Assembly: GCA_027296055.1 (NCBI GenBank)
Contig: JAPUJT010000076.1
Location: 1 to 40,150 of the forward strand
Source: Planctomycetota bacterium
GTDB taxonomy: Bacteria; Planctomycetota; JAPUJT01
Direction: 5' to 3'
Length of the DNA stretch: 40,150 bases
Shown here: piece by piece, positions 17,259-25,623 of the stretch
Layout of the letters: each line of letters starts with the position of its first letter
Numbering within the stretch: the stretch's first letter is position 1
Notes under the pieces: generated by a model
What the model was told of the DNA's origin: nothing
Databases searched by the model: none
Seen by the model: the letters and a program-made list of their open reading frames with translations, nothing else
Position numbers and translations under genes: made by a program

Positions 17259-20200
17259 ATGACGGACCAGCCCTCACCCGCCGATCCTTCTAGCCACTCT
17301 CCGGACAAAGCTAACGCCGAGGAGAGAGTCGAGGAGATTGCAGCGAGGTATCTCGATCTGCTCAAGGCTGGGGTAGCACCCTATCCGGAGGCGCTCGCGG
17401 CCGCCTACCCCGAAATAGGGGAGTCGATCAGGAGGCGCCTGTCTGAAGTGATCGAATCATTCGAGAGGCAGAGCGGCACACTGACTACCCCTCCGCCTCT
17501 GGATGCTCCCGAACGGACGACCACTCGAGCCACGGTCCGTTCTGATCGTGCAGAGAGAGTCGGGAGGAAGACGCCTCAATTCGCCCGCCAGGGGGAGTCG
17601 ACGATCGATGTCGATGCTTCTGATCATCCCGAGGAGATCGGCCCCTACAAGATCCTCGAACCCCTCGGGGTCGGCGGCATGGGCGCCGTCTACCTCGCGG
17701 AGCAGACCCGACCCGTCCGGCGGCGCGTCGCTCTCAAGCTGATCAAGCTCGGCATGGATACCCGCGAGGTGGTCGCACGCTTCGAATCGGAGCGACAGGC
17801 CCTCGCCCTCATGGACCACCCCAACATCGCCAGGGTCTTCGACGCAGGGGCCACCGATGTCGGGCGGCCCTACTTCGTCATGGAACACGTACGGGGTGAG
17901 CCCCTCACCGACTACTGCGACAAGCAGCGGCTGACCACCGAGCAGAGACTGGTCCTTTTCCAGCAGGTCTGCGACGGCGTCCAGCACGCCCACCAGAAGG
18001 GGATCATCCACAGAGACCTCAAGCCCTCCAACATCCTCGTCTCCGTTCCCAACGGAAAGCCCATGGCCAAGATCATCGACTTCGGCATCGCGAAGGCGAC
18101 GAATCAGCGACTCACCGAGCAGACCATCTTCACCGAGATGGGCCGGATCATCGGCACGCCGGAGTACATGAGCCCCGAGCAGGCGGAGGCGACCTCCCTC
18201 GACGTGGACACGCGGACGGATATCTACTCCCTCGGCGTGGTGCTTTACCGGTTGCTCGTCGGGGCGCTTCCGTTCGATACGCGGAAGCTACGGGAGGGGG
18301 GCTACGACGAGATCCGGCGGAAGATCCGGGAGGATGAGCCGAAGAAGCCGAGCACCCGGTTGAGCACACTGGAGGAGGGGTCGGACCGGATCGCCCGGGA
18401 CCGACAGACGGATCCAACGACGCTCGGCAAGCTCCTCCGGGGCGACCTCGACTGGATCACAATGAAGGCGATGGAGAAGGACCGGACGCGGAGGTACGCC
18501 ACCGCCTCGGAGCTGTCGGCGGACATCCAGCGCCATATGGATGACGACCCGGTCATCGCCGGTCCGCCGGGTGCGACGTATCGTATGAAGAAACTCCTCA
18601 AGAAGTATCGAGGGCCGGTCCTCGCCACCCTGGGGATGGCGACGATCCTGATCGCCGGACTCGCCGTGAGCATAACAATGTACGTGAGGGCAGAGCGGGC
18701 GAAGGAGTCGGAAATCCGACAGAGGAAGCTGGCCGAGGAAGCAACGGATCAGGCCCAGCTAGAGCGAGACGCAGCGAGGCGGGCCCAGGTGTCGGAGACG
18801 GAGCAGCGCGAGCGGGCCGAGGCCGCCCAGGAGGAGGCCCAGACCGAGCGGGGCAAGGCGGAGAGCGAGGCGGACAAGGCCACTGCCATCAGCGATTTCC
18901 TCCGCGAGATGCTCGCCTCGGTGGACCCCGGGGCGCAAGGCCGAGACGTGAGGGTCGCAGACGTCCTCGACGAGGCGGCCAAGAAGATCGAGACCGCCTT
19001 CCCCGAGCAGCCCCTCGTCGAGGCTGTCCTGCGTGACACTATCGGGGTCACCTACCGCTCCCTCGGCCTCTACGATGCCGCGGAACCCCACTTCCGATCC
19101 GCCCTTGACATTGTCCGGCGAGTCCTCGGGGAAGATGATCCGGAAACCCTCAACGCCCTGAACAACCTCGCCGTCCTGGAGGAGGACCGAGGAAGGCTCC
19201 AGGATGGAGAAAAGCTGTACCGACAAGTCCTGGAGGCCCGCCGCCGTCTCCAGGGAGAGGACCATCGAGACACTCTCACCGCGATGAACAACCTGGCGCT
19301 CACCCTGGTGACCCTGGGCAATCTCGACGAAGCGGAGAAGTTGCTGCGACAGGTCCTGATGACCGCTCTTCGCGTACTGGGGGAGGATGATCACCTGACG
19401 CTAATGACCACGAACAACTTGGCCGGCTGCCTGAAGGATCGGGGCAGCCTAGCGGAAGCAGAACCGTTTTACCGAAATGTGGTGGAGAGGGGCCGTCGCG
19501 TCCATGGGGAGGATCATCCCCTGACGCTGGCGTGGATGAACAACCTGGCTGCACTGCTAGCTGGAGGGGCAGGTGTCGAGGAAGGGGAGAGGATGTTCCG
19601 TCGGGTGCTCGAGGCGCGCCGGCGTATCCTCCGAGACGATCACCCTCATACGCTCGAATCCATGAACAATCTCGGCCAGGTCCTCGCGCAGCAGGGCAAG
19701 CTCGAGGACGCAGAGAAACTGCACCGTCATGTCCTGGAGAAGAGACGCCCCGTCTTCGGCAATGAGCACCCTCTCACCCTGACCTCCATGAACAACCTGG
19801 CTACCGTGCTGAGGGAGGTGGGGAAGCTGGAGGAAACGGAACTGTTGTTCCGCGAGACCCTGGCGACCAGTCGCCGCCTCAACGGAGATGCGCACCCGGA
19901 CACTCTCATATCTCTGAACAATCTCGCGGCCCTCCTGGAAGACCTGGGAAAGCTTGGCGACGCGGAGATGATGTTCCGTGAGGCCCTGGAGACGAGCCGC
20001 CGCCTCGTCGGAGACGATCACCCCTTCACGCTGATCACGATGAATAACCTCGCCCTCCTCCTGGAGGATCTCGGGAAGTCGGAGGACGGGGAGAAGCTCC
20101 ACCGCCGCGTCCTGGAGGCACGCCGCCGCACCCTGGGGGAGACGCACCCCGACACGCTCGTCTCCATGAACAACCTGGGGCGCCTCCTGCGGGTAACCGG

Positions 20201-20522
20201 GGAGCTGGCCGAGGCGGATCGACTCCTGGCCAGGGCCGTTCGATTGGCGACCGAATCGTTGCCCCAGGGTGATTGGCGTACCGCCGTCTTCAGGAGTAAC
20301 TACGGGGCCTGTCTGACCAAGATGGAGCGTTTCGAGGAGGCGGAGAGACAGCTACTGGCCAGCCACGCTGTTTTGAGACCGCTTCTGGCCTCAGACCACA
20401 GGTTCGTCCTCAAGGTTCTCCAACGTCTGGTGGACCTCTACACGGCCTGGGGCAAGCCGGAGAAGGCGGAGGAGTACAAGGCTCTGCTTTCGACTTCGAA
20501 ATCGTCGGAAGGAAACGACTGA
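17259..20522 (+). CDS. Transmembrane Ser/Thr protein kinase with C-terminal TPR repeats
   Basis: Product of 1087 residues. Residues 1-125 form a helical N-terminal region. The kinase domain (about 127-410) has the Gly loop GVGGMGAVY, Lys160 in VALK, catalytic HRDLKPSN (Asp253), DFG (274-276) and a GTPEYMSPEQ activation segment, so it should be active. One membrane helix (about 452-475) leads into an Ala/Glu-rich coiled coil (about 477-545) and about ten TPR units with the recurring MNNLA..L and DHP.TL motifs. This layout is common in Planctomycetota and some neighbouring phyla. It is a full-length paralogue of the fragment at the left edge. The start has only a weak GGGA site; transcription probably comes from the peptidase gene ahead. 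Confidence 0.94.
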   Translation: MTDQPSPADPSSHSPDKANAEERVEEIAARYLDLLKAGVAPYPEALAAAYPEIGESIRRRLSEVIESFERQSGTLTTPPPLDAPERTTTRATVRSDRAERVGRKTPQFARQGESTIDVDASDHPEEIGPYKILEPLGVGGMGAVYLAEQTRPVRRRVALKLIKLGMDTREVVARFESERQALALMDHPNIARVFDAGATDVGRPYFVMEHVRGEPLTDYCDKQRLTTEQRLVLFQQVCDGVQHAHQKGIIHRDLKPSNILVSVPNGKPMAKIIDFGIAKATNQRLTEQTIFTEMGRIIGTPEYMSPEQAEATSLDVDTRTDIYSLGVVLYRLLVGALPFDTRKLREGGYDEIRRKIREDEPKKPSTRLSTLEEGSDRIARDRQTDPTTLGKLLRGDLDWITMKAMEKDRTRRYATASELSADIQRHMDDDPVIAGPPGATYRMKKLLKKYRGPVLATLGMATILIAGLAVSITMYVRAERAKESEIRQRKLAEEATDQAQLERDAARRAQVSETEQRERAEAAQEEAQTERGKAESEADKATAISDFLREMLASVDPGAQGRDVRVADVLDEAAKKIETAFPEQPLVEAVLRDTIGVTYRSLGLYDAAEPHFRSALDIVRRVLGEDDPETLNALNNLAVLEEDRGRLQDGEKLYRQVLEARRRLQGEDHRDTLTAMNNLALTLVTLGNLDEAEKLLRQVLMTALRVLGEDDHLTLMTTNNLAGCLKDRGSLAEAEPFYRNVVERGRRVHGEDHPLTLAWMNNLAALLAGGAGVEEGERMFRRVLEARRRILRDDHPHTLESMNNLGQVLAQQGKLEDAEKLHRHVLEKRRPVFGNEHPLTLTSMNNLATVLREVGKLEETELLFRETLATSRRLNGDAHPDTLISLNNLAALLEDLGKLGDAEMMFREALETSRRLVGDDHPFTLITMNNLALLLEDLGKSEDGEKLHRRVLEARRRTLGETHPDTLVSMNNLGRLLRVTGELAEADRLLARAVRLATESLPQGDWRTAVFRSNYGACLTKMERFEEAERQLLASHAVLRPLLASDHRFVLKVLQRLVDLYTAWGKPEKAEEYKALLSTSKSSEGND

Positions 20523-20551
20523 TTGATCCCCAGGCAGGCGCTCGGCCGAGG

Positions 20552-21907
20552 TTACCTCAACACCTCCAGCCGATCCCGAGCCTTCTTCCAGATCTCGCTC
20601 TTGTGGGGAGCGCGCTCGATCGTCATATCGTAATACTGGATGGCATGCTCCTTCTTCTCGAGCTTCTCGCTCACGTTCCCCAGGAAGAACAGCGGCAGCG
20701 GATTCATGGGAAAGAGCTCGTGGGCCAGTTCCAGATCCGTGAGGGCGGGCAAGTGGAGGTTCTGTCCCATATGCACCATGCCGCGGAAGAGACGGGCCTG
20801 GAAATGCTTCTCGTCGAGCAGGATCGCCTTGTCCAGGACGGCGAGGGCCTTGTCGAACTCTTCTTCCCGAAAGTGGATGACAGCGAGTCCGACGCGGAGC
20901 GTGGCGTGATCCGGCGCCTCCTGGATCGCCTGCACGATGAGCGAGCGCGCCTCGGCCAGTCGCTCGTTTGACGTCGCCTTCCCATTCTCGGCCACCTTCG
21001 CGATCAGGACCACTGCCTGGTCGTACTTGTCGTACGCCTTCTGGATCCGACGGAGGCGATCTCTGTGTGCGGCCCAGGGCGGATGGGAGACGATCAACTC
21101 TCTCTTCCCATCGACGACGTCCGGATACTTTTTCCGGATGTACTTCTCGATCTTCTCGATCCGCTCCTCATCCAGCGGGTGGGTGGACAGGAGACCCGTG
21201 AGGAACGTGTCCTCCTGGCCCGCCTTCTTCTTCAGCTCGAGGAAGGTCTTGAACGTCTTGGCGCCCTCGCGCGGGTCATACCCCGCCTCCAGGGCGTAGT
21301 CGACACCTCTTTGATCGGACTGTAGCTCCTGGTCCCGGGAGAACTTCGAGAAGGAAGCGAGACCGACCGTCCCGACTGCGCCAGAGATAATTCTCGGCGG
21401 GTCCGGCGCAAGAAAGAAAACGGCCCGTTCTGCCAGGCCGATGATCCCGACGAGGATACCCAGAACCGCGTTTCGTCCCTGACCCCGGGTGAAGTGGCGG
21501 TGGTTCACGTGCCCGATCTCGTGGCCCATCAGTTGGGCGAATTGAGCCTCACTGTCGAGGTGCAAGAGCAGCCCCCGGGTGATGAAGACCCTTCCGCCAG
21601 GGAGGGCAAAGGCGTTCGGCTGGGACGTGTTGAGTATCTCGAACGTCCAGTGCAAGTCCGGGCGATGGCTTTGCTTCGCCATCTTCTCGATCACGATGTC
21701 CTCCAGATAGGCGAAGAGTTCCTTATCCGGGTACCGGCCTCCCGCCTGGGCGAGGAAGTTGGGGGCGTACTGGGCGCCGATGATCCCCTCTTCATCTCTG
21801 GAAACTTCCCCGAAGCAGAAGTAGCTCCTCCCGTTGACGGGGTCCGAGCAGACGCAACCCGCCGCGGCCAGGAGCCAGAGAATCATCCAGAGACGCATCC
21901 ATCGCAT
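20552..21907 (-). CDS. M48-family zinc metalloprotease lipoprotein with C-terminal TPR-like repeats (BepA-like layout)
   Basis: Product of 451 residues. The N-terminus has a lipoprotein signal with lipobox ending LAAAGC (Cys18). The zinc site is HEIGH (129-133), with a likely third ligand Glu194 in RDQELQSDQRG, typical of M48. Residues from about 290 to 450 form TPR-like helical repeats. The same layout is found in BepA/YfgC and LoiP relatives, which act in the periplasm on outer-membrane protein quality control; that role is inferred here. The gene converges with the kinase-TPR gene with only 29 bases between them. A GAGGGGG stretch lies about 8 bases upstream of the chosen ATG; an ATG three codons in is possible. 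Confidence 0.9.
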   Translation of the reverse strand: MRWMRLWMILWLLAAAGCVCSDPVNGRSYFCFGEVSRDEEGIIGAQYAPNFLAQAGGRYPDKELFAYLEDIVIEKMAKQSHRPDLHWTFEILNTSQPNAFALPGGRVFITRGLLLHLDSEAQFAQLMGHEIGHVNHRHFTRGQGRNAVLGILVGIIGLAERAVFFLAPDPPRIISGAVGTVGLASFSKFSRDQELQSDQRGVDYALEAGYDPREGAKTFKTFLELKKKAGQEDTFLTGLLSTHPLDEERIEKIEKYIRKKYPDVVDGKRELIVSHPPWAAHRDRLRRIQKAYDKYDQAVVLIAKVAENGKATSNERLAEARSLIVQAIQEAPDHATLRVGLAVIHFREEEFDKALAVLDKAILLDEKHFQARLFRGMVHMGQNLHLPALTDLELAHELFPMNPLPLFFLGNVSEKLEKKEHAIQYYDMTIERAPHKSEIWKKARDRLEVLR

Positions 21908-22040
21908 GGGAGATACCCCCTCGTGTTCGTGAGCTCGCGCGGGGGAGTGTAGCTTTTAGGAGAGCGGTGATCCAGAGAGGAGGAGGTCGTGGCGCGCGCA
22001 GGGTATCGGCGTGGGCCGGTATCGTCACGCTCGGGTCGCC

Positions 22041-22054
22041 GCCCCGGGCGGGGC
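22041..22054 (-). terminator. GC-rich hairpin directly behind the PilZ gene
   Basis: GCCCC pairs with GGGGC around a four-base loop, starting two bases past the stop codon. No T-run follows on the minus strand, so it may only slow or protect the transcript end. Confidence 0.25.
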
Positions 22055-22056
22055 GC

Positions 22057-22497
22057 CTACGAGTCTCCGTGGGGCGAGGTAGGCCGCGGCGCTGGGGGGT
22101 GAGTGCCCGTGTCCAGCTCTTCGAAGAATCCGTCGGGGAGCTGAAGGACTTGCGACGGATGGTGAAGGTTCCACTTGTCGATCGCGAGAGTGATGAACTT
22201 CAAGGCCGCACCATCCAGCTCTGTGAAATTGATCGCCACACCGGCCTGCTCGTCGTCTGAGTGCCCATCGACGATCGATCGGACGACGACTCCTTCGGCC
22301 GGGATCGAGCGTCCTTCCCGTCGGAAGTAGAACTCCAGCTTGATCTTCATCCCTTCCCTGAAGGGACGACCCGTGTGGACAAACATCCCGCCCTCGCTCA
22401 GATCCAGTGAATGCTGCAAGGCAAATCGATCGATGTCATCGATATGGATCCGGATCGGCACTGACAGGGGAAACCGTGGGTGCTTTCTCCTCTCCAT
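22057..22497 (-). CDS. PilZ-domain protein, probable cyclic-di-GMP receptor
   Basis: Product of 146 residues. It opens with the RxxxR-type motif (RRKHPRF, residues 3-9) and carries DLSEGGMF (about 33-40), the D/NxSxxG half of the c-di-GMP binding site, followed by the expected beta-barrel with a GVAINF strand. No other domain is present, so it would act as a free cytoplasmic c-di-GMP adaptor, perhaps for motility, surface polysaccharide or gene control. GGAGG lies 9 bases before the ATG. The 286 bases upstream (22498-22783) hold no gene I can support; they contain a short CAGCC..GGCTG hairpin in the leader and no strong promoter. Confidence 0.9.
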   Translation of the reverse strand: MERRKHPRFPLSVPIRIHIDDIDRFALQHSLDLSEGGMFVHTGRPFREGMKIKLEFYFRREGRSIPAEGVVVRSIVDGHSDDEQAGVAINFTELDGAALKFITLAIDKWNLHHPSQVLQLPDGFFEELDTGTHPPAPRPTSPHGDS

Positions 22498-22783
22498 CGT
22501 GATACACCTCCGGAAAACAGCCTACATCGGCTGCAGCCTAAAAGTTTCATGGGGGATTTGGTTGGGTTTCAACGCAAAAGGGCGCTCACCGCAGGCCGGT
22601 AAACACCCTCAAGAAGTCTAGAACACAATGGGCGATTCGTCGAGGGCGGACATTGGAGGCAAGACGCCAGATCAGGTCAGGGCCCTGGGCCAGGCCGCCC
22701 TAAACCCTGGAGAAGATTGGCGTAAGCACTGCGCCGGGCCCGTGGAGGAGGAGCGGATTCGGCCCCATGAGGACAGCACCTTA

Positions 22784-23317
22784 TCAGGAAGGCGTCTCTT
22801 CAGACTCGGCCGAGGCCGACCGCACCGCTAGGCGGCGCGACAACAGAATTACGACCAGAAGGGTCGCAGTCACGAGACCGAGGTGCACCCAATGGGAGGC
22901 TTCTGTTCGGAGACCGGGGATCACGAAGTACTGCAGAACAATGAAGAGCATCGTCAATAGAACGAGGGCGGGGTGCACCGGTTCGAGCGCGAAGATGCTA
23001 TGGACTCGCCATCGCTGAGCGCACGGATGACATCGCATCGCTCTCGAGAAGTGGGTCGAGAGCCAGACGAGGCCCAGCACCGCAAGAGGGAATAGGGCAA
23101 CGCCCACAATCGCCGCCGCCGGAACGGGATTCCCGATGGCAGGGTTCTGTCCTAGCTTCTGCCCCGCGGCCCCAGCAATTCCGATGATGGCCGCGAGCAA
23201 TAATAGCTCCTTGAGGCTTACGGGTAGTCGTTTCCACTGGAGAGAACTCTGGCACTTCGGGCATCCGGGGCGCCACGGCTCGCTCTCGGAGCCGCTGATG
23301 GAGGAGTGAGCTACCAT
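22784..23317 (-). CDS. Small integral membrane protein with two CxxC motifs, unknown function
   Basis: Product of about 177 residues from the ATG; a TTG five codons earlier is possible. A hydrophilic N-terminus carries CPKC, two hydrophobic helices follow, then a cytoplasmic-looking loop with CHPC, then two more helices and a Ser/Glu-rich tail. The two cysteine pairs could form one zinc ribbon or redox pair on the same side of the membrane, which is inference. I recognise no family. Only weak purine-rich sequence precedes the start. It is followed by a 286-base gap and the PilZ gene, so a shared transcript is uncertain. Confidence 0.6.
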   Translation of the reverse strand: MVAHSSISGSESEPWRPGCPKCQSSLQWKRLPVSLKELLLLAAIIGIAGAAGQKLGQNPAIGNPVPAAAIVGVALFPLAVLGLVWLSTHFSRAMRCHPCAQRWRVHSIFALEPVHPALVLLTMLFIVLQYFVIPGLRTEASHWVHLGLVTATLLVVILLSRRLAVRSASAESEETPS

Positions 23318-23357
23318 GCAGGATACATCCAAGCCCTCGAGATGGCCCTGGGTGGGG

Positions 23358-23816
23358 CTACCTGCCGGGGACGAACTTCATTGCGTCACCCTCCCGGAGG
23401 GGCTTCCTCTGGTGGGTGATGCGTGCCCCGGACCAGTCTTGCTGGACCATCTCGACCACTTCCTTGGTCACAAGTTTGCCGTCCCTGAAGACGCCAAATG
23501 CATCCCCTTTCTCGACCCCACTGTTACTACCTGCACTCAAGAGGACAAGGCCCTCTCCCGGATCGAACGATGTGACCTTGACATCGCTCGGTACTCGAGG
23601 ATTGGCGATCTCGTTCGGCGCTTCAGACTCGGCCCGCTCGACGGTAGATCCGGGGACAGGAACGCTCTTCTCCGATCGGGGCCCAGGGTGATCCGTTAGC
23701 GGCTCTTCGGTGGGTGCCTTGGTTCCCGGGTCCACTTCTTTACAGCTCACCACGACCCCTGCCACCCCGACGACGAAGGCCATCAGGGCGAAGAAGACGC
23801 CTACACGCGCAATCAC
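23358..23816 (-). CDS. Small lipoprotein, unknown function
   Basis: Product of 152 residues from a GTG start that has AAGGAGG about 7 bases upstream. Hydrophobic residues 5-23 end in V-V-S-C (Cys25), a good lipobox. A Pro/Glu/Ser-rich linker (about 28-75) leads to a compact C-terminal domain of about 70 residues (GLVLLSAGSNSGVEKGDAFGVFRDG) that looks like the small beta-barrel seen at the end of MreC- and FlgT-like proteins. That similarity is only by eye. It would sit in the periplasm tethered to a membrane. Confidence 0.65.
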   Translation of the reverse strand: MIARVGVFFALMAFVVGVAGVVVSCKEVDPGTKAPTEEPLTDHPGPRSEKSVPVPGSTVERAESEAPNEIANPRVPSDVKVTSFDPGEGLVLLSAGSNSGVEKGDAFGVFRDGKLVTKEVVEMVQQDWSGARITHQRKPLREGDAMKFVPGR

Positions 23817-23909
23817 GTGGATCCTCCTTCTCCGAGCGCATCCCCGTCGCCTGTTACCTTACAAGTGAGGGGGGCGCCCCGGCGCTATTTCATGAATCGA
23901 GGTAAGAGG

Positions 23910-23996
23910 TGGTGCCGAAGCGGGGATTTGAACCCCGACGCCCTTGCGGGCACTGGACCCTGAATCCAGCGCGTCTGCCAGTTCCGCCACTTCGGC
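23910..23996 (-). tRNA. tRNA-Leu (anticodon CAG)
   Basis: On the minus strand the acceptor stem GCCGAAG pairs perfectly with CTTCGGC, followed by an encoded ACCA end. The D-arm, anticodon stem CTGGA/TCCAG with loop TTCAGGG (anticodon CAG), a long variable arm TGCCCGCAAGGGCG typical of tRNA-Leu, and the T-arm CGGGG-TTCAAAT-CCCCG are all present. It decodes CUG. Confidence 0.96.
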
Positions 23997-24472
23997 ATTT
24001 GCGGACTTACCTGCCAAGATGGGCTTCATCTTTTATGCAGGTGAACCGATGATAGAGGTGCGGCCCGGGGAGTCAACATATCGGCAGCAACTCTCCGGGC
24101 CGAAGCAAGATTTGCATCCTCCAGGAGTATCACCTCCAAGAGGACGTGGGTTGCAGGGGGGCTCCTATCCGGTAGGATCCGGCAGCGGCCCTCCTACAGG
24201 GGATAAAAGGGAATGGGAATCTTCCAGCCTCCCGGTAGCCTCCGGGACGCCTTCCTTGACTCTGATATCGGGGAATAGGAACGACCACAAGATATTGTTG
24301 TCTAACTCCATTGCGGCGCCAACTTACCCCAAGATGTTGTGGTTGTCAAGCCCAAAACTTCTTCTCCCTCGAATAATTTATCTCATTGAATCTATGGGAT
24401 TTATGGCATATTGGCCGATGACCGGTAGAAAATGTCCGGGGGGCAGGGTGAGGCCACCAGGGAAAGTCGACG
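23997..24472. other. 476-base intergenic region with strong hairpins, no credible gene
   Basis: The one frame open across this stretch reads through the tRNA and the smpB start with low-complexity sequence and is not believable. The notable element is a 13-bp stem at 24061-24073/24090-24102 (CGGCCCGGGGAGT with ACTCTCCGGGCCG, one G-U pair, 16-base loop). Smaller stems follow: GCAA/TTGC, TCCTA/TAGGA and TCCCGG/CCGGGA. The last ~150 bases are markedly AT-richer than the surroundings and probably contain the smpB promoter, but no clean -35/-10 pair stands out. Confidence 0.5.
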
Positions 24473-24949
24473 ATGGGCCCAACAGGCAGCAACAAGACGA
24501 TTGCATCCAATCGGAAGGCCCGTCATCTCTTCCACATCATCGAGACGATTGAGGCCGGGCTCATCCTGGAAGGGACAGAGGTGAAGTCGGTCCGGGCGAG
24601 AAACGTCAGCCTCGGAGACTCGTATGCGACCGAGAGGGGAGGGGCCATCTACCTCCTGAATTGCCACATCGGCCCGTACGAGGAGGCTGGCCTTCGCAAC
24701 CACGAGCCACTTCGTCCGAGGAAGCTCTTGCTCCATCAGAGGCAAATCAAGAAGCTCGTGGGGAAGATCGCCCGCAAGGGTTTCACCCTCGTGCCGCTCT
24801 CGATCTACTTTCGAGGGGACTATGCCAAGGTCGAGCTAGCGCTCTGCCGCGGCAAGCAGAGGGGGGACCGGAGAGATGAGGCCCGCGATCGAGAGGCAAG
24901 CAGAGAGATCGACCGGGAGATGGCCCGTCGGGCCAGGGGTCGGCGCTAG
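24473..24949 (+). CDS. smpB: SsrA-binding protein SmpB
   Basis: Product of 158 residues, normal for the family. It opens with the conserved KTIASNRKARHLFHI segment, followed by ETIEAGLILEGTEVKSVRARNVSLGDSY in consecutive parts, the GCHIxPY-like stretch NCHIGPYEEAG, HEPLRPRKLLLH and the basic tail ending in RRARGRR. SmpB binds tmRNA, fits into the ribosomal decoding centre and starts trans-translation of stalled ribosomes. Its RNA partner ssrA is encoded about 100 bases downstream on the same strand. AGGGA lies about 9 bases before the ATG. Confidence 0.97.
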   Translation: MGPTGSNKTIASNRKARHLFHIIETIEAGLILEGTEVKSVRARNVSLGDSYATERGGAIYLLNCHIGPYEEAGLRNHEPLRPRKLLLHQRQIKKLVGKIARKGFTLVPLSIYFRGDYAKVELALCRGKQRGDRRDEARDREASREIDREMARRARGRR

Positions 24950-24961
24950 AATGACGCGTCC

Positions 24962-24990
24962 TTGAATCCGGTCAATAAGGGCGGTACGCT
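24962..24990 (+). promoter_or_regulatory. Candidate promoter of ssrA
   Basis: TTGAAT and TACGCT are separated by 17 bases, between the smpB stop and the tmRNA. Both hexamers are imperfect matches to the vegetative consensus. A start here gives a precursor with a leader of about 50 bases to be trimmed. Read-through from smpB is also possible. Confidence 0.4.
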
Positions 24991-25047
24991 AGGGGTGAAT
25001 CCTGGCTCTTCCAGCCTGTGTATGTGTTGTTGGAACAAAGAAGACAC

Positions 25048-25407
25048 GGGGGCGATCCGGTTTCGACCGGGTAGCGGAAGCGACGGTGGCGTGCTGAGGT
25101 TGTCAGGAGGCCTCATAAAACACCTGGCAAAATAAGTAATTGCAGACTCTAACCTGCAAATGGCTGCCTAGGAAACGAAGTAGCCCCTTCCGGAAGCCCA
25201 GCCTGCGGGGCATCTAGTGAAGGTCACTTAGCAGGCTGGTCCTGAAGCTGAGCCCGTAGGCGGATGGACGAGAAAATTCACGGGCTGGCCCCGTACGATC
25301 CTGCCTATCGGAGCGGCCGGGGCGAGATACAAATGACAGGCTATGCACGTAGAAGCCTTCGTTAGCCCTGCCTCGGGACGCGGGTTCGATTCCCGCCGCC
25401 TCCACCA
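25048..25407 (+). ncRNA. ssrA: Transfer-messenger RNA (tmRNA)
   Basis: The 5' end GGGGGCGATCCGGTTTCGAC and the 3' T-arm GCGGG-TTCGATT-CCCGC with CGCCTCC and an encoded ACCA are diagnostic. The acceptor stem GGGGGCG pairs with CGCCTCC, including one G-U as third pair. At 360 nucleotides it is a standard one-piece tmRNA. The tag frame is in the expected place in the first third. It works with the adjacent smpB product to free stalled ribosomes and tag the unfinished proteins. Confidence 0.97.
25142..25171 (+). other. tmRNA proteolysis tag reading frame
   Basis: From resume codon GCA the frame reads ADSNLQMAA and ends in TAG. The preceding AGTAATT and the A-A ending fit known tags, although the usual LAA end is replaced by MAA. 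The exact resume codon is inferred by analogy with other tmRNAs. Confidence 0.7.
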
Positions 25408-25419
25408 TTCGACTCGCTC

Positions 25420-25445
25420 GGGAAGCACTCTACCGAGTGCTTCCC
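25420..25445 (+). terminator. Intrinsic-type terminator of ssrA
   Basis: GGGAAGCACTC pairs perfectly with GAGTGCTTCCC around loop TACC, starting 13 bases past the tmRNA 3' end, followed by TCTCTCGCTC. The 11-bp stem is strong; the T-rich tail is interrupted. Confidence 0.7.
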
Positions 25446-25482
25446 TCTCTCGCTCATGGCTGGCCTGGTCGAATGGTGCCCT

Positions 25483-25613
25483 GAGCGAGCGAAGCGAGTC
25501 GAAGGGTCTTCGGCCACGACGCTCAGACCCGAGGGGAGCGAGCGAAGCGAGTCGAAGGGACTTCGGCCCCGACGCTCAGACCCGAGCAAAGCGAGCGCCG
25601 CGAGCCGAAGGGC
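25483..25613. repeat. 51-bp direct repeats, two full copies and a partial third
   Basis: Copies at 25483-25533 and 25536-25586 differ at two positions; a diverged partial copy lies at 25589-25613. Each begins GAGCGAGCGAAGCGAGTCGA and ends GACGCTCAGACCCGAG. The first part, preceded by CCCT, is an imperfect palindrome (CCCT..AGGG). Similar CCTTCGACTCGC-type sequences are, as far as I recall, scattered through many unrelated bacterial genomes. The copies sit between the ssrA terminator and the GIY-YIG gene. Confidence 0.85.
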
Positions 25614-25623
25614 CCGATCCTGG

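Noticed and set aside
23975..24010. Minus-strand TTGGCAGGTAAGTCCGCA as a sigma-54 promoter for tRNA-Leu
   Set aside because: Spacing between GG and the GC-like element is wrong and it lies almost on the tRNA 5' end.
23944..24552. Open frame through the tRNA-Leu and the smpB start
   Set aside because: It overlaps a certain tRNA and a certain gene, and its translation looks random.
25483..25613. Direct repeats as a CRISPR array
   Set aside because: Copies are separated by only two or three bases, have no spacers, and no cas gene is near.
25456..25623. Upstream extension of the GIY-YIG protein
   Set aside because: It would translate the 51-bp repeats; family members start at the ATG at 25624.
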